From positions 1 through 12,216 of the forward strand of contig CAMNAY010000020.1 in assembly GCA_946531975.1 (NCBI GenBank): a DNA stretch of 12,216 bases, in the 5' to 3' direction. The notes under the pieces were generated by a model. That model was not told the origin of the DNA and did no database searches. It worked only from the letters and a program-made list of their open reading frames with translations. Below, in pieces: positions 6,742 through 12,216 of the stretch. Both the position numbers and the translations under genes were made by a program. This stretch comes from an uncultured Ruminococcus sp. (GTDB lineage: Bacteria > Bacillota > Clostridia > Oscillospirales > Ruminococcaceae). The stretch's first letter is position 1; each line of letters begins with the position of its first letter.

Positions 6742-7676
6742 CAGCTTGTGAAGATTGAACCGCCGATGAACTCTCTGACAAGGGACTGTTCCGGCACCCA
6801 TGCGTCATCCAGAGCGACCGTACCCTCCATAAAGCGGAGCAGGTCGCCGACGCCTTTTTCCTGCGGTGCTTCACCGGCGAGCTGCCGCACCGTTTCCAGC
6901 AGAAGCGGACGGTAAACGGAGAGCTCATAGGAAAGGAAGGTATCCAGTTCATAATCTGCAAGATGCTTATACGGCATGATGTAGAGGTTTTCGCCGCGGG
7001 AGATGCTGCTGAGCATTTCGAGGGTTTCCTCCGGGTTTCTGCCGCGGGTCCGGTTATCGCGGATCAGGCGGCGTGCAAAGCGGATCAGCGATGGATGCAG
7101 CAGCTCGTCGCCGTTTGTGATGCGCGTGCGGACGCTGAGGTAGACGCGGTTCGCAATGGCATGAGAGGTGCCGGTGACTTCCGGATTCAGCGCATGGATG
7201 CCTTCCATGATAATCAGCTCATGCGGCCGTCTGCGCAGCATTTTGCCGGATTTGCACTGTTTCTGATTTGCAAAGTCAAAACGCGGCAGCTCGACTTCTT
7301 CGCCGCGGGCGAGCTGTTCCAGCTGGGTGTTCAGCAGGTCGATATCCAGCCGGAGCGGGGATTCGTAATCCGGTTTGCCGAACTGATCGACGATCTGGGC
7401 ATTCCGTGAGCCGTCGGCGTAGTAATCGTCCATTGAGAGCGTGTGCGTTTCAAATCCGGCAGCATCGAGGATCTGTTCCAGACGGCAGGCTGTTGTTGTT
7501 TTGCCGGAGCCGGACGGACCGGAGATCAGCGTAATCGGACGTTCTAAGGCATGCCGGCAGATGTCGTCTGCGAGCGTGCGGATCTGTTTATCGTAAGCTG
7601 CTTCAGCGTCTATGATGAAATGCTCCGGTGTTTCTGAAGCCATCTTGTTGATTTCCTGAAGGGAGATCGCATTCAT
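6741..7676 (-). CDS. uridine kinase/phosphoribulokinase-family nucleoside kinase
   Basis: A 311-residue P-loop kinase. Walker A GPSGSGKTT is at 53-61; the catalytic-Asp region DDYY is at 82-85. The substrate loop includes LPRFDFANQ, a Walker B-like strand IIMEGIHAL follows, and the Arg-rich lid reads RFARRLIRDNRTRGR. These are features of the uridine kinase family, which phosphorylates nucleosides such as uridine or cytidine with ATP/GTP. It is longer than classical Udk (about 210 residues), with about 45 residues before the P-loop and about 60 extra at the C-terminus. Clostridial relatives often carry an N-terminal TGS/threonyl-tRNA-synthetase-like part, which I do not see here. The true substrate is unproven. 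The ATG overlaps the stop of the dnaC-like gene by ATGA, with GGAGG about 7 bases upstream inside that gene. Confidence 0.85.
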   Translation of the reverse strand: MNAISLQEINKMASETPEHFIIDAEAAYDKQIRTLADDICRHALERPITLISGPSGSGKTTTACRLEQILDAAGFETHTLSMDDYYADGSRNAQIVDQFGKPDYESPLRLDIDLLNTQLEQLARGEEVELPRFDFANQKQCKSGKMLRRRPHELIIMEGIHALNPEVTGTSHAIANRVYLSVRTRITNGDELLHPSLIRFARRLIRDNRTRGRNPEETLEMLSSISRGENLYIMPYKHLADYELDTFLSYELSVYRPLLLETVRQLAGEAPQEKGVGDLLRFMEGTVALDDAWVPEQSLVREFIGGSIFTS

Positions 7677-8662
7677 AGGCTTGCCTCCTGATTCTGATTT
7701 TGCAGCAGACTTTTCTGCATGCGGATGTCTCTGCCGTAGAACTGCATGATGCAGGCGGAGAACAGGCGGGACAGGATTCTGCTGCCGTACTGTCCCTGCA
7801 GGCTGTTTTTATCGAGATTGGTATTGACGATCATCGGTTTGCCGGCATTGATCCGGCTGTTAAAGAGCGTATAGATCATGGAACGCGAGAAATTGGTATC
7901 AAACTCCGTTCCGAAGTCATCGAGGATCAGCAGGTCGCAGTCCAGCAGCATTGCGAGGGTATCCTCCTCATTGCTCCGTTTGCTGAAATGCTCCTGTTCG
8001 AGCTGATGCAGCAGACTGCCGGCGGAATCGTAGATGACGCTGAAGCCTTTTTGCAGCACCACATCGGCGATGGAAAGGGAGAGATGCGTTTTGCCCAGAC
8101 CGGTATTTCCGATCATGAGAATATTGCCGGAACGGGCGGGATCGAATTCCTCCGCATATTTTCTGCACTGCTGATAGATGCGTTCCATCATGCGGTACTG
8201 CTCGGCGGGCAGATTGCTGTAATAGCGGAGGGAAAAGCTGTCGAAGGTGCAGAGCGAGAGCTGCGAGCGGGCATTCATCTGCTCCGCGCCGACTCTGCCG
8301 ATTTCGCGCTTGAGGCATTCACAGGGCTTTCCGCCTGTAAAGCCGGTGTCATCGCACAGCGTGCAGGTGTAATGCGTATCGAGGTAATCGGCGGGGTAGC
8401 CGTGCGCGGTCAGAATCTGACGCAGCATGGCATCTGCTTCGTTGCACTGCTGCTCGACCTGCCGGATTGCCGCCTGCGGGTCGCTGCTCCTCGCTGCGCG
8501 CATGACGGACATGCAGGCGGAGCGGAGCTGACGGTCGAGCTCGGCGGTCTCAGGGATCTGCGCATGGATCAGGTCGGTGCGCTGCTCCTGCTGTGTCTGT
8601 GCAGAGAGCCGGCGCTCCTTGATCCTGCGGATCGCCTCGTCGTATATTTTTTCCCTGTACAT
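7673..8662 (-). CDS. dnaC: DnaC/DnaI-like replicative helicase loader ATPase
   Basis: A 329-residue AAA+ ATPase expected to load the replicative helicase onto DNA. It has a helical N-terminus (1-90) and a zinc-finger-like cluster C100-x2-C103...C114-x-C116, as in clostridial loaders. Then come Walker A GNTGLGKT (185-192), Walker B LLILDD (244-249), sensor VNTN (279-282) and Arg-finger region GSRILSRL (293-300). All ATPase motifs are intact. It lies 46 bases after the dnaD-like gene in the same operon, the usual partner arrangement for primosome genes. Start at 8662 has GGAGC 9 bases upstream; another ATG 7 bases earlier is out of frame and nearer the ribosome site. The phage-type versus host-type question is settled by context: no phage gene is nearby. 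Confidence 0.92.
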   Translation of the reverse strand: MYREKIYDEAIRRIKERRLSAQTQQEQRTDLIHAQIPETAELDRQLRSACMSVMRAARSSDPQAAIRQVEQQCNEADAMLRQILTAHGYPADYLDTHYTCTLCDDTGFTGGKPCECLKREIGRVGAEQMNARSQLSLCTFDSFSLRYYSNLPAEQYRMMERIYQQCRKYAEEFDPARSGNILMIGNTGLGKTHLSLSIADVVLQKGFSVIYDSAGSLLHQLEQEHFSKRSNEEDTLAMLLDCDLLILDDFGTEFDTNFSRSMIYTLFNSRINAGKPMIVNTNLDKNSLQGQYGSRILSRLFSACIMQFYGRDIRMQKSLLQNQNQEASL

Positions 8663-8708
8663 AGTACATGGCTCCTTTTTTGTTCATCGGCAGATCCGGA
8701 ACGATCTG

Positions 8709-9770
8709 TCAGAAGCGGTTGACGAGCTGGTCGAAGTCGCTGAGGTCGAAGGAGGTGTTCTCCGGTTCAGTCTGGCTGCCGGCGGAACTGCCGGTCTGCG
8801 GCTTTTGCTTTGCTGCATAGAACGCTTCGTCCTGTGCCTTTGCCTGCTCCGGCGTTGAGATGCCGTTTTTGACCCAGTTCTCAACGATGCCGTTCAGATA
8901 TTTGAAATCCAGCTTGTCGTCTTTCTTTTCCCGCGTTTTTTCGGATGCAATGCGGATCATTTCGGGCGAGATGTTGTGGCGGCACCAGCTGTCGATCAGC
9001 ACCTGCTGTTTTTCGGTCGGGCGGCGGTTCATTTCCAGTACCCGCATAATCTGTCCCGTATAGGTTTTTGCAGCGGAGCGGCGCTGGATATCCTCCTGCA
9101 CAAGCGCATGGGTTGTGACGCCGCGCTCCTGCCATTCCAGTGCGATTTTCTCCATATAGCGCACATTGAAGGCGTCGTGCTCGGCGCAGAATGCGGCGAG
9201 CATGAGGATCACATCGGGCTGAAGTCCGAGATATTCGTGCATCCAGATGAGACTTTTCTGTTCGGTGTGATTCAGCGGTTTGCCGGCGATCTGCTCGATC
9301 ATGCGGAACATTTCTGCGATGATCCGATTCTCGCGGATACGGTCGGCGACCTGCGAAGGCAGCAGTGAAAAGCTGCTGCTGGTCATCTGCACCGCACCGG
9401 AATTCTGCACGGGTGCAGGCGGTTCCGCTGATGCTGCCGGTGCAGCCTGAGGCTCCGGTGCGGCGGGACGTTCCGGTGCAGCAGGAACCGTTACCGGCTG
9501 CTGCTGTGCTGCCGGCAGAATACTGACCGCCGGCATCTGTTCACTTGTATGTAAAATATTGACGCTCTGCCAGAAGGCGAGGGCTTCCTCCGCAGCATCG
9601 GCGCTGACGCCGCATGCCTGCTCGATCTGTGCGGACGGGAGAGGAGCCTCTGCGTGGCAGAGTACATAAAGCAGAACTTTCAGCTGGTCATGGCTTGCCA
9701 GCTTCAGCAGATTTTCTGCAACTGCTGAAGGAACCGGAAATGTCTGCCCGTATCTGAGGTAGTATTCCAT
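8709..9770 (-). CDS. dnaD: DnaD-domain primosome protein
   Basis: A 353-residue replication-initiation protein. The N-terminal winged-helix-like region (about 1-80) is followed by a flexible Pro/Ala-rich linker (about 85-125). Then come two consecutive DnaD/DnaB2-type helical domains, each ending in the family signature: YMEKIALEW (205-213) and YLNGIVENW (291-299). A polar tail ends in FDLSDFDQLVNRF. In B. subtilis DnaD and DnaB remodel origin DNA and recruit the DnaC-DnaI helicase complex; Clostridia usually have one protein with this tandem architecture beside the loader gene, as seen here. First gene of the leftward operon. AAGGAGG sits close upstream of the ATG, and the promoter lies 41 bases beyond. 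Nothing is missing. The linker is richer in Ala and Pro than the rest of the operon. Confidence 0.9.
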   Translation of the reverse strand: MEYYLRYGQTFPVPSAVAENLLKLASHDQLKVLLYVLCHAEAPLPSAQIEQACGVSADAAEEALAFWQSVNILHTSEQMPAVSILPAAQQQPVTVPAAPERPAAPEPQAAPAASAEPPAPVQNSGAVQMTSSSFSLLPSQVADRIRENRIIAEMFRMIEQIAGKPLNHTEQKSLIWMHEYLGLQPDVILMLAAFCAEHDAFNVRYMEKIALEWQERGVTTHALVQEDIQRRSAAKTYTGQIMRVLEMNRRPTEKQQVLIDSWCRHNISPEMIRIASEKTREKKDDKLDFKYLNGIVENWVKNGISTPEQAKAQDEAFYAAKQKPQTGSSAGSQTEPENTSFDLSDFDQLVNRF

Positions 9771-9810
9771 TCGTGCAGCCTCCTTGTTCCGGACATAGTA
9801 ATACTCTTAT

Positions 9811-9839
9811 AGTATAACACAAAATGCCGGAATTGTAAA
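9811..9839 (-). promoter_or_regulatory. SigA-type promoter of the dnaD operon
   Basis: On the minus strand TTTACA (9839-9834), 17 bases, then TATACT (9816-9811). Each box differs from consensus by one base. The transcript would begin near 9804 and run leftward through five genes to the bidirectional terminator at 5148-5199. No internal promoter of similar quality is visible between those genes. Confidence 0.8.
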
Positions 9840-9907
9840 GGGCAGACCTGCGAAAAAAGCCTTTCGTTCTGTATGAATTTTTTATGAATCCTGCGTAAGA
9901 TACAACG

Positions 9908-9945
9908 AAGCCGCCCGAAGTTTTCCTTCGGACGGCTTGTTTTTT
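9908..9945. terminator. terminator-like hairpin after the pilin gene
   Basis: A 13-bp stem with one C-A mismatch (9908-9920 with 9926-9938) and a 5-base loop sits 12 bases past the pilin stop. The better T-run (9940-9945) follows it on the plus strand. In the pilin direction the following bases (CGTTGTATC) are only weakly T-rich. It could therefore stop the pilin transcript weakly, or rightward antisense transcription strongly. Confidence 0.6.
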
Positions 9946-9950
9946 ACGGT

Positions 9951-10619
9951 TCAGGACCAGCAGCTTGACTCATAAGACTGCATCTGCGCATTGGTCACGG
10001 TCTGGATTGTTGCATTTCCGACGACGTCTGCATCATGCTTTTCATCAGCCTTGATCGGATATCCGCCGACATAATCACTGGAATCTGTGCTTGCGGCAAC
10101 GACACAGCGAACCGAGTAATTTCTAATGAAAATGCACCATGCGGTGGAATCGAAGTCCGGATACAGACGGGCGAGACGTCCGCCGAATGTAGACGGATTG
10201 GGAACCGTCTTACCGTTTTCGGTTTTGTATGCAGCATAATCGGCTGCGGCTGCGGCAGTTTCACTTGTAAATAGATCGGTTCCGTTAACTGCAACCTGAT
10301 AAATCACGCCTTTACCGGAACTGTTGACCTTGCCCTTGAGCATGACAGTTCCGGTGTGAAGTGCATCCTTATTATAGCCGTAGAAGAACGAATCCTTTGC
10401 GGAGCGCTCGGAAAACTCGTACTCCTGCATGATTGTCTGCGCGGAATTGAACAGCACCTTCGCATCGCTGTTTGCACTTTTCAAACGGCTGCTGGTATAA
10501 TAATTGTACATTGCCGGGACCAGTGTCAGCAGCAGGATACTGATGATCGCAATGACGACCACCATCTCGATCAGTGTAAAGCCGCTGTGCGCCCTTTCTT
10601 TGTTCTTTCTGAAAATCAT
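9951..10619 (-). CDS. type IV pilin-like (pseudopilin) protein
   Basis: A 222-residue prepilin. It has a basic leader with cleavage after Gly13 (HSG|FTLIE), Glu at mature position 5 (Glu18), and a hydrophobic helix (MVVVIAIISILLL) followed by YNYYTSSRLKSANSDAK, the classic N-terminal pilin helix. The C-terminal globular region carries three Cys (AWCIF, VRCVV and SSCWS at the very end), allowing a disulfide. A prepilin peptidase and assembly ATPase are needed, but neither is in this window. Start at 10619 rather than 13 codons upstream: AAGGAGG (10633-10627) is 7 bases away, and the longer form would include the ribosome site. It is a lone gene with its own strong promoter. A pilin-like protein of R. 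albus is linked to cellulose adhesion, so a role in substrate attachment is possible but inferred. Confidence 0.88.
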   Translation of the reverse strand: MIFRKNKERAHSGFTLIEMVVVIAIISILLLTLVPAMYNYYTSSRLKSANSDAKVLFNSAQTIMQEYEFSERSAKDSFFYGYNKDALHTGTVMLKGKVNSSGKGVIYQVAVNGTDLFTSETAAAAADYAAYKTENGKTVPNPSTFGGRLARLYPDFDSTAWCIFIRNYSVRCVVAASTDSSDYVGGYPIKADEKHDADVVGNATIQTVTNAQMQSYESSCWS

Positions 10620-10712
10620 ATCGCATCCTCCTTTTCCGGAAGGTAAATTACCATACATGTTGATTGTTTTTCCTCAGACAAACCTGTGGAAATTTATCAC
10701 TATTCCAACATT

Positions 10713-10741
10713 AGTATAGCATATCTTGACAAAAATGTCAA
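10713..10741 (-). promoter_or_regulatory. near-consensus promoter of the pilin gene with overlapping palindrome
   Basis: On the minus strand perfect TTGACA (10741-10736), 17 bases, then TATACT (10718-10713) preceded by TGC, an extended -10. The -35 box forms half of a palindrome, TTGACA-4-TGTCAA (10726-10741), which could be an operator. The leader is about 85 bases long. It is the strongest-looking promoter in the window. Confidence 0.8.
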
Positions 10742-10834
10742 TAGAAAATGAACAATTTGTTAAGGGGAAAAGGTCACAAAACGGAGCGCTTTCATTCGTG
10801 CATTCTGCCGAATACACAACAGAAGGGGAGGCGG

Positions 10835-11932
10835 TCAGCTCTTCTGAGCGCCGAAATCCTGCGGATGCATCAGCTCGGAGAGCAGCACATGCTCCAGCGA
10901 GAACTGCCCGGAGTCATATGCCAGCACCGCAGAGGAGAACTGCCGGAGGTCTTCCTTCTGACTGTCGGCTGCGGGGATTTCCAGTGTGCAGCTGGTGAAG
11001 CCGTCGAGGACCTGTCTGGTCAGTGCGGCATTGAACACCTCACAGAACCGGCTGAGGAGCATTTCGTTTCCGGCGAGGGTGGCATCGGCTGCCTGCGGTG
11101 TGTGCAGGACGGAAACCGTGTCCTCATCCTCACTGCCGGTAAAGGTCATGACGATGCGGATGACCGACTCCTCACGCGAGGCGGAAAACCGCATCTTTGT
11201 CAGCTGCGGATCACCGCCGTGCGTGGTCACAAACATGAGCAGCAGCGCAAATTTCAGGCGGTCGATGTCCATGCATGCATACAGATCCGGTCCGATCGTG
11301 CATTCGGTCAGATTCAGGCTGCTGCCGGTCAGCATATCAGTGACCTCGGCGAAGTGCCGGAGCGTCGGGCGCAGATCCCGTGCGGCAAACTGATCCTGTG
11401 TATCAAAATTGAAGGCGCTGTACCAGAACATCTCCTCGCAGTGTGCCGCGCCGTTCAGCAGGGAATAGCAGGCGGCTTCCGCAGAAGCGAGCCATGCGCA
11501 GGTTTCTGTATCATCGGATTTGATGTTGCTGCGGAGATAGCGGAGTGTCTGCATGATCTGTGCGGCGGCGGTGCGTCCGATATCGGTCTGAGTACGAAGG
11601 AGCGAACGTGCTTCCGCAGAGGTAAAGCGTCTGCCGCCCGCAGGCTGCCGAAAAATCAGCAGATACAGAGGTTCGTCCGGTACGCAGAGCTGGCGGATGC
11701 TGCAGGAAACGGCTTCTCCATCCGCATCGGTATATATGACGGTCTCATCCGGCGGAAGCATCGGCATCGGAAGGGAATCCGATGCGGTCAGCTCTGCGGC
11801 AAGTCCGGGAAGATATTTCTTTGCTCTGCCGTCCGGCGCCCAGACCTGCCGGAGCATCGAATTAACAGCACAGACCGGATTTTCCGAATGTCCCCAGAGC
11901 AGCTGAAGTGCATCCTGTATGGACTGTTCCAT
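10835..11932 (-). CDS. unrecognised protein resembling a histidine kinase without the phospho-accepting His
   Basis: A 365-residue soluble protein with no signal peptide or membrane segment. Residues about 15-95 look PAS-like (NPVCAVNSMLRQVW, then IYTDADGEAVSCSIR and PLYLLIF). Residues about 105-200 are helical, reminiscent of a kinase dimerisation region (SLLRTQTDIGRTAAAQIMQTLRYLRS), but with no H-E/D box. MDIDRLKFALLLMFVTTHGG (221-240) resembles the start of a kinase ATPase domain, yet the Asn of the N box is absent and no clear glycine-rich G box follows. It may be a degenerate sensor or scaffold; I cannot name a family. The start has AAGGAGG (11949-11943) 10 bases upstream. A slightly longer opposite-strand frame exists but is rejected. 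Divergent from gap; no clear terminator lies between it and the pilin promoter. Confidence 0.75.
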   Translation of the reverse strand: MEQSIQDALQLLWGHSENPVCAVNSMLRQVWAPDGRAKKYLPGLAAELTASDSLPMPMLPPDETVIYTDADGEAVSCSIRQLCVPDEPLYLLIFRQPAGGRRFTSAEARSLLRTQTDIGRTAAAQIMQTLRYLRSNIKSDDTETCAWLASAEAACYSLLNGAAHCEEMFWYSAFNFDTQDQFAARDLRPTLRHFAEVTDMLTGSSLNLTECTIGPDLYACMDIDRLKFALLLMFVTTHGGDPQLTKMRFSASREESVIRIVMTFTGSEDEDTVSVLHTPQAADATLAGNEMLLSRFCEVFNAALTRQVLDGFTSCTLEIPAADSQKEDLRQFSSAVLAYDSGQFSLEHVLLSELMHPQDFGAQKS

Positions 11933-11978
11933 TTGATTTCAGCCTCCTTGTGATTCATCGCAATAGTCTTCAACCATT

Positions 11979-12007
11979 ATTATACACAAAAGCTGTGTCG
12001 ATTTCGA
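11979..12007 (-). promoter_or_regulatory. possible promoter of the kinase-like gene
   Basis: On the minus strand a perfect TATAAT (11984-11979) lies about 50 bases before the start codon. At 17 bases upstream the sequence is only TCGAAA (12007-12002), a poor -35 box. A weak or activator-dependent promoter is plausible. Confidence 0.4.
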
Positions 12008-12084
12008 GTGTTTTATAAAGATTCGGAAAGATATACAATTTTTCAGATGGTTCATAGGATAAACCGAACAAATAACACAGCTTT
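11989..12084. repeat. 10-bp inverted repeat in the divergent kinase-like/gap intergenic region
   Basis: AAAGCTGTGT (11989-11998) recurs as its exact complement ACACAGCTTT (12075-12084), 76 bases apart. The left copy lies in the spacer of the leftward promoter and the right copy about 35 bases before the gap -35 box. The left copy is also part of a small palindrome (ACACA-5-TGTGT). It could be a paired regulator site, or chance. Confidence 0.35.
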
Positions 12085-12117
12085 GCAGACGGGTGCGTGA
12101 ATTTTTTATCAAAGTGC

Positions 12118-12146
12118 TTGCAATTTCGCTCGAAATGGTGTAAAAT
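12118..12146 (+). promoter_or_regulatory. SigA-type promoter of gap
   Basis: TTGCAA (12118-12123), 17 bases, then TAAAAT (12141-12146). The leader is short, and AGGAGG (12163-12168) lies 8 bases before the ATG. This is typical of a highly expressed housekeeping gene. Confidence 0.75.
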
Positions 12147-12176
12147 AGAAGTATCTTATTTTAGGAGGTAATTCCA

Positions 12177-12216
12177 ATGTCTGTTAAAGTTGCTATCAAT
12201 GGTTTCGGTCGTATCG
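12177..12216 (+). CDS. gap: glyceraldehyde-3-phosphate dehydrogenase, N-terminal fragment (runs off the window)
   Basis: Only the first 13 codons are present, reading MSVKVAINGFGRI. This is the conserved start of type I GAPDH, the first strand and the NAD-binding loop (NGFGRIG). The enzyme oxidises glyceraldehyde 3-phosphate to 1,3-bisphosphoglycerate in glycolysis. Codons are the preferred T-ending kind (GTT, GCT, GGT, CGT), unlike the C/G-ending codons common in the rest of the window, which fits high expression. The truncation is due to the window edge. Confidence 0.93.
   Translation, partial: MSVKVAINGFGRI

Noticed and set aside
7700..8722. 340-codon plus-strand frame opposite the helicase-loader gene
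   Set aside because: The minus strand carries intact Walker A/B and zinc-finger motifs; the plus-strand product has none and is a codon-bias shadow.
10742..10834. search for a terminator between the kinase-like gene and the pilin promoter
   Set aside because: Only weak inverted repeats were found (AACAA/TTGTT, ATTCG/CGAAT) without a following T run, so no terminator is called.
10748..11953. 401-codon plus-strand frame opposite the kinase-like gene
   Set aside because: It is longer than the minus-strand gene, but its product is rich in Cys, His and Gln with no recognisable fold. It has no good ribosome site and overlaps both flanking promoters; the minus-strand gene has AAGGAGG and sensible structure.
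9874..12109. 12-base direct repeat TGAATTTTTTAT at 9874-9885 and 12098-12109, each upstream of a gene
   Set aside because: It is AT-rich with a T run, and the two copies sit in different orientation relative to the nearest promoter. Chance is the simpler explanation.

Overview
The window reads as chromosome of a fibre-degrading Firmicute (Bacillota) of the Ruminococcus type. The evidence is two secreted enzymes carrying dockerins and poly-threonine linkers, CBM22-like modules, a Clostridia-style dnaD-dnaC primosome operon, strong AGGAGG ribosome sites and SigA-type promoters. R. champanellensis/R. flavefaciens-like is my best guess, but the species cannot be fixed from this sequence alone. 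I see no tRNA, rRNA, CRISPR array, insertion sequence or phage gene. Layout, left to right: (1) 1-462 is mostly non-coding, with a possible leftward gene start at the very edge and a good rightward promoter at 358-386. (2) 463-4533 (+) holds two cellulosomal xylan-degrading enzymes. The first is a GH10 xylanase (CBM22-like / GH10 / CBM22 / Thr linker / dockerin). The second is a CE4 polysaccharide deacetylase, probably an acetylxylan esterase (CBM22 / dockerin / Thr linker / CE4). A terminator-like hairpin separates them, and another ends the pair. (3) 4743-5135 (+) is a small FMN-binding split-barrel protein with its own promoter, ending at a bidirectional terminator. (4) 5203-9770 (-) is a five-gene operon read leftward from one promoter (9811-9839): dnaD-like, dnaC-like helicase loader, uridine-kinase-like P-loop kinase, SLOG/YpsA-like protein and a divergent LytR-CpsA-Psr (LCP)-like membrane protein. 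The middle three genes are joined by ATGA and TGATG stop/start overlaps. (5) 9951-10619 (-) is a lone type IV pilin-like gene with a near-consensus promoter and a hairpin at its end. (6) 10835-11932 (-) is an unrecognised cytoplasmic protein that resembles a histidine kinase without the phospho-accepting histidine. (7) 12177 onward (+) is the first 13 codons of gap (glyceraldehyde-3-phosphate dehydrogenase) with a strong promoter. How the genes work together: the xylanase cuts the xylan backbone while the esterase probably removes acetyl groups that block it. Both carry dockerins, so both should plug into cohesins of the same cellulosome, and both carry CBM22 modules for xylan binding. The pilin could contribute to substrate adhesion, since a pilin-like protein has been linked to cellulose binding in R. 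albus, but nothing in this window shows that directly. The dnaD-dnaC pair is replication-initiation machinery. The three genes behind it have no obvious replication role and are the less understood part of that operon. The strongest leads for novelty are the kinase-like protein lacking its His, the LCP homologue lacking its signature residues, and the SLOG protein tied translationally to a replication/nucleoside-kinase operon. No complete undescribed system is evident.
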